NCBI GenBank assembly: GCA_964417555.1
Contig: CAYQIM010000038.1
Span: 1 to 64,000 of the forward strand
Direction: 5' to 3'
Length of the DNA: 64,000 bases
Source of the DNA: CAYQIM01 sp964417555
GTDB taxonomy: Bacteria; Pseudomonadota; Gammaproteobacteria; Diplorickettsiales; Diplorickettsiaceae
Made by a program: the position numbers and the translations under genes. Positions 8,233-17,326 of this stretch are shown in pieces. How positions within the stretch are numbered: the stretch's first letter is position 1; each line of letters opens with the position of its first letter. The notes beneath the pieces were generated by a model. It saw only the letters and a list, made by a program, of their open reading frames with translations. It had not been told where the DNA came from and did not search any database.

Positions 8233-10532
8233 CAACTCATCCTACAGCAGAAGCAACAGGTATTAGAAGCAACAGGTATTAAAGGTTTCAGCTTTAGGCC
8301 AGATAAAACATGACTTAAATAATCTCTAACTGCTTTGGCATTGTCCATTTTTAAAACCTGTACTAACAAAACCTTGGCCTGTTGGAAGCTAATATGGCGG
8401 ATAACCGATTTTATTCGCGGAATCGAAAAGGAATTCATACTCAAAGCATCAAAACCCATGGCAAGTAATAAAGGAATAGCCAACGGATCGCTAGCCATTT
8501 CCCCACATATACTGACTGGCTTTTGAGCCTGGTGAGCTGCCTCTACCACCTGAATTAAAGCTTGCAAAACGGAAGGCTGAAAAGGATCATAGAGATTTGC
8601 AACTCGGGGATTATTACGATCTACCGCCAACATATATTGCGTCAAATCATTACTACCTACCGATAAAAATTCAACGCGTTCTGCTAAAGCATGTGCCTGA
8701 TAAATGGCTGAAGGGACTTCTATCATAATTCCTATAGGAGGTTTGCACGCATTGGGATCTTCACTTAGTTCTTTTTCATAGGCTTGTTCAATCAAACCTA
8801 AAGCATGATCTGCCTCTGAAACACAGCTAATCATAGGTAACATAATCCGAAGGTTATTAAGCCCACGATTGGCGCGTAACATAGCTCGAATTTGTATTAA
8901 AAAAATTTCCGGATGGTCAAGCGTTACACGTATTCCGCGCCACCCTAAAAAAGGATTATCTTCTTGAATAGGAAAATAAGGTAATGCTTTATCTCCTCCT
9001 ATATCGAGCGTTCGCATCACCACTGGCCGCGGAGAAAAAGCCGCTAATAATTGGCGATAAAGCCCATATTGTTCATCTTCTGCTGGGAAACAATCCCGAA
9101 TTAAAAAAGGCATTTCTGTACGATACAGACCGATACCTTCAGCGCCCGTTGTCAACGAAAGATTAGCATCTGCCATCAACCCAGTATTTACCCAAAGAGA
9201 AATAGCATAACCATCTAAAGTCTCTGCCGGGAGGTCTCGTAACAATTCTAAACTATCGGAAAATTCACGCTGTTGTTCAATTAATTCAACAAAACTTTGC
9301 TTTACTTGCTCAGAAGGAGCAACGGTTATACGTCCTTGAGATCCATCTACAATGATAATTTGCGCCTCTAAAAGATTAACCGGCAAATTTTCTACCCCTG
9401 TAATCGCCGGAATTCCTAATGACCGCGCTAATATCGATAAATGTGAATGGCTAGAACCTTTTACAGAAACAATACCCACTAAGCGACCCTCAGGAACTTC
9501 CGCCAATGCAGAAGGAGATACTTCCTCTCCCACTAAAATAGTCTTTTCCGGATAAGAGGTCGGTGTAATCTGAGCATCCTGTAAATGCATCAGTATGCGT
9601 CGACCCAAATCACGTAAATCAGCCGCTCTTTCGCGCAAATAGTCATCATCAACCTTTTCAAAATGATGCACATGAGAAGCTATCACTATTTGTAACGCCG
9701 CTTGCGCCCACTGTTCTGAATCTTGGATAACCTTAATGACTTCTTTTTCCAGGCTTGCTTTATCTAAAATTGCTAAGTAAACATCAAATAAGGCTTGCTC
9801 TTCCACAGGCAACACAGACTGCATATGTTTTTTTAAACGCTGTATATCGTTGCGTGCTGATTTGAAGGCTTTTTTTAATTTAACTATTTCTTCCGCTATA
9901 TCTTCTACTTTTTTTTGAGGAACTGCCTCCAAATCAGCAAACGGATAAACAACAACAACTTGCCCAATTGCTATACCAGGAGCACTAGCAATACCTTGAA
10001 AGCTAATATTCTGCTGAAGTTCTTGTTTTTTATTTTCCTTAAACGAAATTTCTCCAGTAGCTTCGGCATAAGCCAACACCCCCCCTAATTGGGCAGCCAT
10101 GGTAACTAAAAACGCTTCTTCCGTTTCATCAAAACAACGCTGTTCTTCTTGTTGAACAATGAGCACGCCTAATAAGGCGCGATTATGAACAATAGGAACG
10201 CCCAAAAAAGCTTTATAACGTTCTTCCCCAACGCTTTCCACATAGAAAAAATTGGCATGCTCTGGTGCGTTCTCAATATTAATAAGCTCTCTCGTTCTAC
10301 CCACTAAACCGACTAAACCCTGATCAAACGATAAACGAACTTTGCCAACAGACTGTGGGTTAAGACCGTCCGTTGCCAACAAAACGTAATTCTTCTTATC
10401 GTCTAACAAAAAAACCGTACAGGACTGCGTATGCAGCGCCTCACGAACTCGACTTACTAAAATCTGTAAGGCTTGCTCAAAACGCTGCGCACTACTGATT
10501 TCCTGAACAATACGACGAAGCACCTTTAACAT
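8232..10532 (-). CDS. ptsP: PTS-Ntr enzyme I (phosphoenolpyruvate--protein phosphotransferase PtsP)
   Basis: First protein of the nitrogen-type PTS; autophosphorylates from PEP and passes phosphate to NPr, a regulatory rather than sugar-uptake role. An N-terminal GAF domain occupies about residues 1-160 (E. coli PtsP 748 aa; here 766), then the enzyme-I module with the phosphohistidine segment GSSHSHLSILARSLG and the PEP-binding region ending SNDLTQYMLAVDRNN. The last residues NTCCFCCRMS result from a 16-bp tandem duplication at 8249-8280; without it the protein would end LIPVASAVG and stop just across the next ATG. The catalytic part is unaffected. NPr and EIIA-Ntr genes are not in the window. 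Confidence 0.95.
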   Translation of the reverse strand: MLKVLRRIVQEISSAQRFEQALQILVSRVREALHTQSCTVFLLDDKKNYVLLATDGLNPQSVGKVRLSFDQGLVGLVGRTRELINIENAPEHANFFYVESVGEERYKAFLGVPIVHNRALLGVLIVQQEEQRCFDETEEAFLVTMAAQLGGVLAYAEATGEISFKENKKQELQQNISFQGIASAPGIAIGQVVVVYPFADLEAVPQKKVEDIAEEIVKLKKAFKSARNDIQRLKKHMQSVLPVEEQALFDVYLAILDKASLEKEVIKVIQDSEQWAQAALQIVIASHVHHFEKVDDDYLRERAADLRDLGRRILMHLQDAQITPTSYPEKTILVGEEVSPSALAEVPEGRLVGIVSVKGSSHSHLSILARSLGIPAITGVENLPVNLLEAQIIIVDGSQGRITVAPSEQVKQSFVELIEQQREFSDSLELLRDLPAETLDGYAISLWVNTGLMADANLSLTTGAEGIGLYRTEMPFLIRDCFPAEDEQYGLYRQLLAAFSPRPVVMRTLDIGGDKALPYFPIQEDNPFLGWRGIRVTLDHPEIFLIQIRAMLRANRGLNNLRIMLPMISCVSEADHALGLIEQAYEKELSEDPNACKPPIGIMIEVPSAIYQAHALAERVEFLSVGSNDLTQYMLAVDRNNPRVANLYDPFQPSVLQALIQVVEAAHQAQKPVSICGEMASDPLAIPLLLAMGFDALSMNSFSIPRIKSVIRHISFQQAKVLLVQVLKMDNAKAVRDYLSHVLSGLKLKPLIPVASNTCCFCCRMS
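8249..8280. repeat. 16-bp tandem duplication at the 3' end of ptsP
   Basis: AGAAGCAACAGGTATT occurs twice back to back (8249-8264 and 8265-8280) with no mismatch. Sixteen is not a multiple of three, so the second copy shifts the reading frame and changes the last codons of ptsP, moving its stop from just before the ATGA at 8240 to 8232. Confidence 0.9.
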
Positions 10533-10578
10533 CGGTAAACACCTAAAATAAATTATGATTTAAACCGTAAAAGAGGGG

Positions 10579-10670
10579 GCTACCCATTGTAATTTAAGTT
10601 GTGAGCCACAACTTGAAATACTTCCTTTTCGTGATGGGGATTTCAAGGGGACGGCCATATCGATCGATTG
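10579..10670 (+). repeat. Three-hairpin repeat, partial copy
   Basis: Left part of the dispersed element described at 37536-37735. It starts with TACCCATTGTA, has the first hairpin (AAGTTGTGAGCCACAACTT) and the conserved CTTTTCGTGATGGGGATT followed by TTCAAGGGG, then diverges into an unrelated palindrome (GCGCAAGCGCTTGAGCGC). It lies between rppH and ptsP, both on the minus strand. Confidence 0.65.
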
Positions 10671-10726
10671 CGCAAGCGCTTGAGCGCTTATTTCCCATTA
10701 AAATCTACGCTAATTCGTTTGCTGGT

Positions 10727-11266
10727 TTATTCAACTTTTTCTACTAGCGTTGGACCATTAACTGCTCTATGCATCTTTTTTAGCTGCATTGCACCTTCTG
10801 GTAGTAAAGTTGATAACTCTTCTAATGCTCGACGGTAAACATGTCGTTTAAAAGTTATCACTTGCCTTATTGGATACCAATAGGGCGCCCATCGCCAACG
10901 ATCAAACTCGGGCGAGCGAGTAACGTCAAAACGAATTTTTTCGGGGTCTCCTGTTAAACATAACAAAAACCATTTTTGTTTTTGTCCAATGCATAAAGGC
11001 TGAACATGTACGCGTCGTAAATGAGGCGGCAACCAATAATATAGCCAATTTTTAGTTCCTCCGAGTAATTTCACATCGGAATCTTCAAGGCCTAACTCTT
11101 CATAAAGCTCTCTAAATAATGCTTGTTCAGGCGTTTCATCGCTTTGCATTCCACCTTGAGGAAATTGCCATGCATGCTGACCAATACGACGCGCCCAAAG
11201 AACCTGACCAAACTCATTAGCAACAATAATCCCCACGCCGATACGAAAGCCATCTGCATCAATCAC
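10727..11266 (-). CDS. rppH: RNA pyrophosphohydrolase
   Basis: Nudix hydrolase that removes pyrophosphate from the 5' triphosphate of mRNA, starting RNase E-dependent decay. The Nudix box runs from GGMQSDETPEQALFRELYEE through LGL, after the family segment WARRIGQHAWQFPQGG. I choose the GTG at 11266: it has GGAGA four bases upstream and gives the family N-terminus VIDADGFRIGVGIIV (E. coli MIDDDGYRPNVGIVI). A GTG at 11287 would add seven residues. Length 179 (E. coli 176). Upstream of ptsP on the same strand, an order also found in E. coli. Confidence 0.95.
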   Translation of the reverse strand: MIDADGFRIGVGIIVANEFGQVLWARRIGQHAWQFPQGGMQSDETPEQALFRELYEELGLEDSDVKLLGGTKNWLYYWLPPHLRRVHVQPLCIGQKQKWFLLCLTGDPEKIRFDVTRSPEFDRWRWAPYWYPIRQVITFKRHVYRRALEELSTLLPEGAMQLKKMHRAVNGPTLVEKVE

Positions 11267-11500
11267 ACTATCTCTCCAAATCTCCACATAGATTATGGCT
11301 TACATTGTTTCATAAAAATAATAGGGGGTAAACTGCGATAAAAATCTATTTTACACTCTTTTTATTAAATTGTGTTTCTACTCATAACAGTTGATAACGC
11401 GAAAATGGTCTTTTGAACAAGAGAGGCCATTCAAAGGAAAAAACCTCAAGCTTCACAATGGGGAAATTCCCATCATAAGGAAAAGCTAGAAACTACCAAC

Positions 11501-12643
11501 TCAGCGTATAGAATCATATCCATTGATGACGCCATTCCTAGAAAAAACAATTTGCCAAAGTTGAATATCACGGGCCCTAAAGGCACCTGCACAGGCTAGC
11601 AAATAATATTTCCACAAACGATAAAAAGTTGAATCATAATATTTTTGCAAAGTATGCCAATTTTTATCAAAATTAGCATACCATGCCATTAAAGTCTGAT
11701 CGTAATAAGCTCCAAAATTATGCCAATCTTCCATCACAAAAAAATTTTCGCTTGCTTTCCCAATCTGCTGAATAGAAGACAAAACACCATTGGGAAAGAT
11801 ATATTTGTGGATCCATGGATTGGGATGATATTGTGATATATTGCTACCAATAGTATGTAATAGAAATAATCCCTCTTTTTTCAGGCAGCGATTAACAAGC
11901 CTCATATAACTATAATAATTCTTAGGGCCTACATGTTCAAACATACCAATAGAACAAACCCGATCAAAAGATCCGCGAATGGCGCGATAATCCATTAATT
12001 TAATCTCTACGGGAAGCTCGCGACAAAGCTCCTTAGCATAATGATATTGCTCTTTTGATACGGTTACACCCAGTACAGATACACTGTAGTTTTTCGCCGC
12101 AAAGCGACAAAAGCTGCCCCAACCACACCCAATATCCAAAACATGCATTCCTGGTTGCAGCTGTAGCTTTTCGCATATCAAGGCAAGTTTAGCATGCTGC
12201 GCTTCATCTAAATTCGAACATCCTTTCCAATAGCCACAACTGTAAGTCAATTCTTTATCCAGCATCGCTTGGTATAAAGCATTTCCTTTATCGTAATGTC
12301 GCCTACCCACTTCAAAAGCGCGGGATTCAGCTTGCAAATTCCATCCACTCATGAGAAAGGCTAGGAGTTTAGTTTTTAAAAAATAATATAAAAAATATTT
12401 ATTTTTTTTAATTTTCTCTGCTAAACCTGCTCGTAAAAGACAATAAAAAAACTGATCTAAGCTTTCACAATCCCACCATTTGGCAACATACGTCTCACCT
12501 AATCCTAAAATAGGACTTCTTAAAACTCTAGCATAAAATTTTTCATTATGGACCTGAATATCCGACGTTTTTTTACCATTAAGCTCTATTCCAGCCTCAA
12601 ACAACAACGTTTGAACACATTTTTTAGTGCGACCAAAATTCAT
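11501..12643 (-). CDS. cfa: Cyclopropane-fatty-acyl-phospholipid synthase
   Basis: SAM-dependent methyltransferase that converts cis-unsaturated acyl chains of membrane phospholipids to cyclopropane acids, usually in stationary phase or under stress. The 380 residues match E. coli Cfa (382). Visible features are the N-terminal lipid-binding region, the YDKGNALYQAMLD segment, the SAM motif VLDIGCGWGSFCRFAA and the conserved MFEHVGPKNY. Divergent from the next gene across about 120 bp. RpoS, which controls cfa in enterics, is encoded at 49.1 kb. Confidence 0.95.
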   Translation of the reverse strand: MNFGRTKKCVQTLLFEAGIELNGKKTSDIQVHNEKFYARVLRSPILGLGETYVAKWWDCESLDQFFYCLLRAGLAEKIKKNKYFLYYFLKTKLLAFLMSGWNLQAESRAFEVGRRHYDKGNALYQAMLDKELTYSCGYWKGCSNLDEAQHAKLALICEKLQLQPGMHVLDIGCGWGSFCRFAAKNYSVSVLGVTVSKEQYHYAKELCRELPVEIKLMDYRAIRGSFDRVCSIGMFEHVGPKNYYSYMRLVNRCLKKEGLFLLHTIGSNISQYHPNPWIHKYIFPNGVLSSIQQIGKASENFFVMEDWHNFGAYYDQTLMAWYANFDKNWHTLQKYYDSTFYRLWKYYLLACAGAFRARDIQLWQIVFSRNGVINGYDSIR

Positions 12644-12762
12644 GTCAATTTCCTATCCAAAAAATATAAAAAACCCTCAATACTCTTACAACTAACAACA
12701 AGTTACGTTATAGTGAGTAAGTTCTTCCTTATGCTATTACTATCAGAACCTAAAATTGAACT

Positions 12763-14340
12763 ATGCCCACTTATCCTTTGATAAAAAATCTACTTTCAAG
12801 CAAGCCCTACGATCATCAAGCTACTCACTTAGGGTTAATTGAAACCCATATTGCTTGGGTTATTTTGACTGGAAAATATGCCTATAAAATAAAAAAACCT
12901 GTTAACTTTGGATTTTTAGATTTTTCCACATTAGAAAAACGAAAATATTACTGCGAGAAAGAACTTCAATTAGGTCTGCAATTTGCATCAGAAATTTACC
13001 TCGCTGTTATTCCTATTACAGGAACCTATGAAAAACCCATTGTTAATGGCACGGGTCCTATTCTAGAATATGCCATTAAGATGCATGAATTTCCACAAAA
13101 TAATTTATTTAGTGCTTTACTAAAACAAGGTCGCTTGACAGAAAATTTGATAGATAAATTGGGAGAATTAATCGCTGAATTCCATAAAAAAACACCAATA
13201 GCACCTCCAGAATCTCATTTTGGCCTTCCTAAAGAAGTCCATGCGCCTACCCAACAAAATTTTGCCCAAATAGCCCCTTTACTTACCCATACTGACGATA
13301 TTAAGCAATTAAAACAATTAGCTGCTTGGGCTGATCAACAATTTGAACAACATCAAACATTATTACACGAGCGAAAAAAACAAGGTTACATTCGCGATTG
13401 TCATGGCGATCTCCATTTGGCAAATATTATTCTTTATAATAATAAACCTGTCCTTTTTGATCGGTTAGAATTTAATGAAGACCTCAGATGGACGGACGTC
13501 ATTGCAGATATCGCTTTTTTAATGATGGATTTAACAGAAAAAAAACAAACAAATTTCGCCAATCATCTTCTTAACACCTATCTCTACTATACTGAAGATT
13601 ACCAAGGGCTTGCTTTATTACCTTACTATCTCTCTTACCGTGCCGTAGTACGCGCTAAAATAGCTTTATTGCGATTAAAACAGGATAGTCTAAATAATAA
13701 AGAAAAAAAAGAAATACAGCGCGATTACTATAACTATATCAAACTTGCAGAATTCTATACCCGCCCAACAAAACCTCGTTTATTCATTACACACGGGCTT
13801 GCTGGATCTGGAAAAACAACTATTGCAAAAAAAACCGTTAAATATTGCGGTGCTATCCAAATAAATTCCGACATTATACGTAAAAATTTATTTAAAATAC
13901 CTCTTCACACCAGCTCTCATTCTGATCTAAATAGCGGAATTTATACCTTCGAAGCAACAAAAGAAACGTATAAAAAACTCGAAAATTTAGCAGAAATAAT
14001 TATAAAAGCCGGCTTTTCAGTAATTATTGACGCAAGTTTTCTTCAATACGCACAGCGAACTGCTTTTTATAAGCTTGCAAAACACTTAACCGTCCCTTTT
14101 TATATATTACACTGTCAAGTCAATGATTCAGAAATAGAACAACGCATAAAAAAAAGATTAAAAAATCCCACAAGAATTTCCGAAGCTAATTTAAACATTT
14201 TATCAAATCAAAAAAAGAATATAGAGCTTCTCACAGATACAGAAAAAAAACACGCCCTGATCATTGAGGGTAAACAAACTGCTTTAAAAAGTATTTTAGA
14301 AAAAATTTGCCCGCGCACCCGTTTTGAGATGCTATCATAA
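12763..14340 (+). CDS. Aminoglycoside-phosphotransferase-like / AAA kinase fusion protein
   Basis: Two-domain cytosolic protein of 525 residues. The N-terminal part (to about residue 330) is an APH/choline-kinase-like fold with the catalytic loop HGDLHLAN at 214-221 and the metal-binding segment PVLFDRLEF, where the usual Cys/Asp is Arg. The C-terminal part is a P-loop kinase (AAA_33 type) with Walker A GLAGSGKT at 345-352. The fusion is widespread in Proteobacteria (COG2187 plus COG0645) but its substrate is not known. Stands alone between cfa (divergent) and ubiK, 41 bp upstream of the latter. Resistance to aminoglycosides should not be inferred. Confidence 0.85.
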   Translation: MPTYPLIKNLLSSKPYDHQATHLGLIETHIAWVILTGKYAYKIKKPVNFGFLDFSTLEKRKYYCEKELQLGLQFASEIYLAVIPITGTYEKPIVNGTGPILEYAIKMHEFPQNNLFSALLKQGRLTENLIDKLGELIAEFHKKTPIAPPESHFGLPKEVHAPTQQNFAQIAPLLTHTDDIKQLKQLAAWADQQFEQHQTLLHERKKQGYIRDCHGDLHLANIILYNNKPVLFDRLEFNEDLRWTDVIADIAFLMMDLTEKKQTNFANHLLNTYLYYTEDYQGLALLPYYLSYRAVVRAKIALLRLKQDSLNNKEKKEIQRDYYNYIKLAEFYTRPTKPRLFITHGLAGSGKTTIAKKTVKYCGAIQINSDIIRKNLFKIPLHTSSHSDLNSGIYTFEATKETYKKLENLAEIIIKAGFSVIIDASFLQYAQRTAFYKLAKHLTVPFYILHCQVNDSEIEQRIKKRLKNPTRISEANLNILSNQKKNIELLTDTEKKHALIIEGKQTALKSILEKICPRTRFEMLS

Positions 14341-14381
14341 ACCGGCTGAGCTAAACTAATAATTTTATAGAGGAGTGTTTT

Positions 14382-14654
14382 ATGTTTGATATAAATTTTA
14401 TTAATGATTTGGCCAAGCAATTCAGTGAGAAGCTTCCGCCCGGAGTAAATAAATTCAAAAAAGAACTCGATAAAAATTTTCGTACTGTGTTGCAAAGTGT
14501 ATTTTCGAAACTTGATCTGGTCACGCGCGAAGAATTTAACATCCAAAAAGGAGTCCTGGCAAAAACTCGTGCTAAAATAAGTCTTTTAGAAAAACACGTT
14601 GTAGAATTGGAAAAACATTTACCGAAGCCCAAATCCAAAAAAAAGAGTAAGTAA
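14382..14654 (+). CDS. ubiK: Ubiquinone biosynthesis accessory factor UbiK (BMFP family)
   Basis: Small helical protein that assists the aerobic ubiquinone synthesis complex with UbiJ. The 90 residues have an amphipathic N-terminal helix (INDLAKQFSEKLPPGV), the family middle segment (VFSKLDLVTREEFNIQKGVL), a coiled-coil C-terminal half and a lysine-rich tail. The length and the order before comM are typical. ATG is preceded by GAGGAG with 8 bases spacing. Open frames on the opposite strand are shadows. Confidence 0.9.
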   Translation: MFDINFINDLAKQFSEKLPPGVNKFKKELDKNFRTVLQSVFSKLDLVTREEFNIQKGVLAKTRAKISLLEKHVVELEKHLPKPKSKKKSK

Positions 14655-14718
14655 AGTTCTCTAAGATCATTGGGCTGCAACGATATCAGCCAAAATAATA
14701 GCAAGAAGGAGCTGCATT

Positions 14719-16218
14719 ATGTCATTAGCCATCATACAAACGCGCGCAAGTGCAGGGATTAAAGCCCCCCGTGTCTCCGTTGAAGCCCATATTTCTAATG
14801 GTTTACCTAGTTTATCTATCGTTGGCTTAGCAGAAACAGAAGTTAAAGAAAGTCGCGATCGCGTTCGCAGCGCACTTTTAAATTCACAATTTGAATTTCC
14901 CATTCGGCGGATTACTATAAGCCTCGCTCCTGCCGATCTGCTTAAAGAAGGTAGCCGCTTCGACTTACCGATTGCTTTAGGAATTTTAGCAGCTTCTCAG
15001 CAAATCCCAAATGACAGTCTTAAAGATTATGAATTTATTGGTGAGTTAGCCTTATCAGGCGAGCTACGACCCGTTTCAGCAATATTACCGTTTGCATTAG
15101 AAGCGCATAAAGCAAATCACAAAATTATATTACCGACTGACAATGCCTTAGAAGCCAGTTTAAGCCGAAATACCAATATCCTGGCGGCAAAAAATATTTT
15201 ACAGGTCTGTGCACACCTTCATGGTAAAGAACTTCTAACACCTTATAAGCAAAAGTTTGAAATTTCTGATAATAGAATTTTATTGGATTTAAGAGAAGTC
15301 TACGGGCAAACCCAGGCAAAACGTGCTCTAGAAATTGCCGCTAGTGGAAGACGTAGTTTACTACTAATAGGTCCACCAGGTACTGGAAAATCTATGTTAG
15401 CCATACGTTTAATTAGCTTATTACCCCTATTAAACGACCAAGAAGCCTTAGAGCTAGCCGCTGTACATTCCATTTATGGTAAAGAATTCAAAATTAATGA
15501 TTGGAAGTCACCCCCTTTTCGCGCACCTCATCATACTGTGTCTACTATTGCCTTAGTCGGCGGCGGGAACCCGCCTCGGCCCGGTGAAATTTCTTTAGCT
15601 CATCAGGGTGTTTTATTTCTCGATGAATTGTCTGAATTTAACCGCTATACCTTGGAATCCTTACGTGAACCACTAGAATCAGGTTCCATTACTATTTCAC
15701 GCGCAGGCCACCAAGCCGAATTTCCCGCCAATTTTCAATTAATTGCCGCTATGAATCCTTGCCCCTGCGGTTATTTGGGAAGTTTTGTTAATCGTTGTAC
15801 ATGCTCAGTTGAATACATTCAACGCTATCATAGAAAACTGTCAGGCCCTTTTTTAGATCGTATTGATATGCAAGTTGATATCACATTACCTCCTAAAAAC
15901 TTCTTTTTAAAAGAACCATTAACAGAAGGCAGTCATACTATTCGACTTCGCGTTCAAAAAGCGCGTGATAGACAAAAATACTATCGTGGCCAGTTAAATA
16001 ATTGTTTATCAGGAAAAAAACTGGAAAAAGCATGTAAAATTTCAACTAATGATCAGATTTTACTGGAAAATGCTTTTGATAAATTCCAGCTTTCCGCTCG
16101 TGCCTACCATCGAATTCTTCGCGTAGCACGAACTATCGCCGACTTAGCAGATTGTGAAAACATAGAAAATCCTCATCTCATAGAAAGTTTAAGTTATCGG
16201 TCGAGAATACCGTATTAA
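14719..16218 (+). CDS. comM: YifB/ComM family Mg-chelatase-like AAA+ ATPase
   Basis: Hexameric helicase that promotes branch migration during natural transformation. The 499 residues contain a Lon-like N-terminal domain, then AAA+ with Walker A IGPPGTGKS and the Mg-chelatase segment (FRAPHHTVSTIALVGGG; PRPGEISLAHQGVLFLDE), sensor 1 with the zinc-like cysteines NPCPCGY...NRCTCS and a C-terminal helical domain. Full length compared with E. coli YifB (506). ATG at 14719 has AAGGAG with 8 bases spacing. Whether the organism is transformable cannot be told. Confidence 0.94.
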   Translation: MSLAIIQTRASAGIKAPRVSVEAHISNGLPSLSIVGLAETEVKESRDRVRSALLNSQFEFPIRRITISLAPADLLKEGSRFDLPIALGILAASQQIPNDSLKDYEFIGELALSGELRPVSAILPFALEAHKANHKIILPTDNALEASLSRNTNILAAKNILQVCAHLHGKELLTPYKQKFEISDNRILLDLREVYGQTQAKRALEIAASGRRSLLLIGPPGTGKSMLAIRLISLLPLLNDQEALELAAVHSIYGKEFKINDWKSPPFRAPHHTVSTIALVGGGNPPRPGEISLAHQGVLFLDELSEFNRYTLESLREPLESGSITISRAGHQAEFPANFQLIAAMNPCPCGYLGSFVNRCTCSVEYIQRYHRKLSGPFLDRIDMQVDITLPPKNFFLKEPLTEGSHTIRLRVQKARDRQKYYRGQLNNCLSGKKLEKACKISTNDQILLENAFDKFQLSARAYHRILRVARTIADLADCENIENPHLIESLSYRSRIPY

Positions 16219-16408
16219 ACTATATAATATTTTCTTATAATTTTCCCAATAAGTGCAAAAAAACCGTTAAAAAACAATAGTATGCTAAATTTATTATTTA
16301 ACAGGGGGCAATATCTTGTTGGATAAAAAGTAAGTCATGGACTAATTAGAACACAAACGTTGTTTCCTAGAAAAAAAAACAATAATATACAATTAAGATT
16401 TTTTTAAT

Positions 16409-17302
16409 ATGGAACAACCATATATGGATATTATTTCTATCTATACAGCTGATGATTGGAATTTTAGATTTAAAGAAAATGAACAAAAAATAGCCTTATC
16501 TGATTTGGAATCTGGCAAAATCCTTTACTGCCCCCAACTAAAATTTAAATTACCTACAGAAGAGCAACCTTTCTTCATCCCCTACTGTGCAGTAAAAAGG
16601 ACTAAAAACATTAGTTTTAACATCAATACGAATAAATTAAGTGGCATTCGGGCGACTAAAAAACATCAAATGCAATTAAAAGCTATGCTAAGCCGTTTTT
16701 CCCAACATGCAAAGAACTTGATGGTGGCATTATTTCCTTACTATAACGATAACTTGATTATGGGGCGCACGAGCTATCGCCCAATACAAATTAAAAATCG
16801 CATAACTTCTGCGCGCAAAGATGATAGGCGTCTACATATTGACGCCTTTCCTTCTAATCCAAATCAAGGAAAACGTATCCTTCGTTTATTCAGTAATATC
16901 AATCCCTATGGGGAAAATCGGGTTTGGCGGGTGGGCGAATCATTTCATGCTATTGCGCATCAGTTTTTACCAAAGATATCTAAACCCTTTCCTGGCAGCG
17001 CTAAATTTTTATATTGGACCTGCTTAACAAAAAGTATTCGTACGCATTATGATCATATCATGTTGCAAATCCATGATCGCATGAAACTCGACACAGACTA
17101 TCAAAAACGAGTAAAGTATACAGAAATTTGCTTTCCGCCTGGTAGCAGCTGGATTGTTTCCACGGATAAGGTATCGCATGCTGCAATATCAGGTCAATAT
17201 ATACTTGAACAAACTTTTTATTTACCTGTAACCGCTATGAAAAATCCAGAAACAGCTCCGCTTTCTATCTTAGAAAATCTACTTGGACACCATTTAATTT
17301 GA
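16409..17302 (+). CDS. Kdo hydroxylase-like Fe(II)/2-oxoglutarate oxygenase
   Basis: Resembles KdoO (DUF2843 family), which hydroxylates C3 of the outer Kdo of LPS to Ko, seen in Burkholderia and Yersinia. The 297-residue protein has the iron-binding pair His143/Asp145 in RRLHIDAFPSNPNQGKRILR and a candidate distal His257 in VSHAAISGQYILEQTFYLP, followed by a family-like C-terminus. There is no signal peptide, consistent with action on the cytoplasmic LPS core. The ATG at 16409 lacks a good ribosome site; a second ATG five codons on (16424) is an alternative. Upstream of birA by 24 bp. Assignment rests on remembered motifs. Confidence 0.75.
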   Translation: MEQPYMDIISIYTADDWNFRFKENEQKIALSDLESGKILYCPQLKFKLPTEEQPFFIPYCAVKRTKNISFNINTNKLSGIRATKKHQMQLKAMLSRFSQHAKNLMVALFPYYNDNLIMGRTSYRPIQIKNRITSARKDDRRLHIDAFPSNPNQGKRILRLFSNINPYGENRVWRVGESFHAIAHQFLPKISKPFPGSAKFLYWTCLTKSIRTHYDHIMLQIHDRMKLDTDYQKRVKYTEICFPPGSSWIVSTDKVSHAAISGQYILEQTFYLPVTAMKNPETAPLSILENLLGHHLI

Positions 17303-17326
17303 TAATCTGAATACCCCCTTTTCCAT

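Noticed and set aside
12763..14340. Aminoglycoside resistance gene
   Set aside because: The APH-like domain is fused to a P-loop kinase in a widespread family of unknown substrate; nothing indicates drug resistance.
14208..14704. Two minus-strand frames of 112 and 117 codons
   Set aside because: Antisense to the end of the APH/kinase gene and to ubiK, both of which are well supported.
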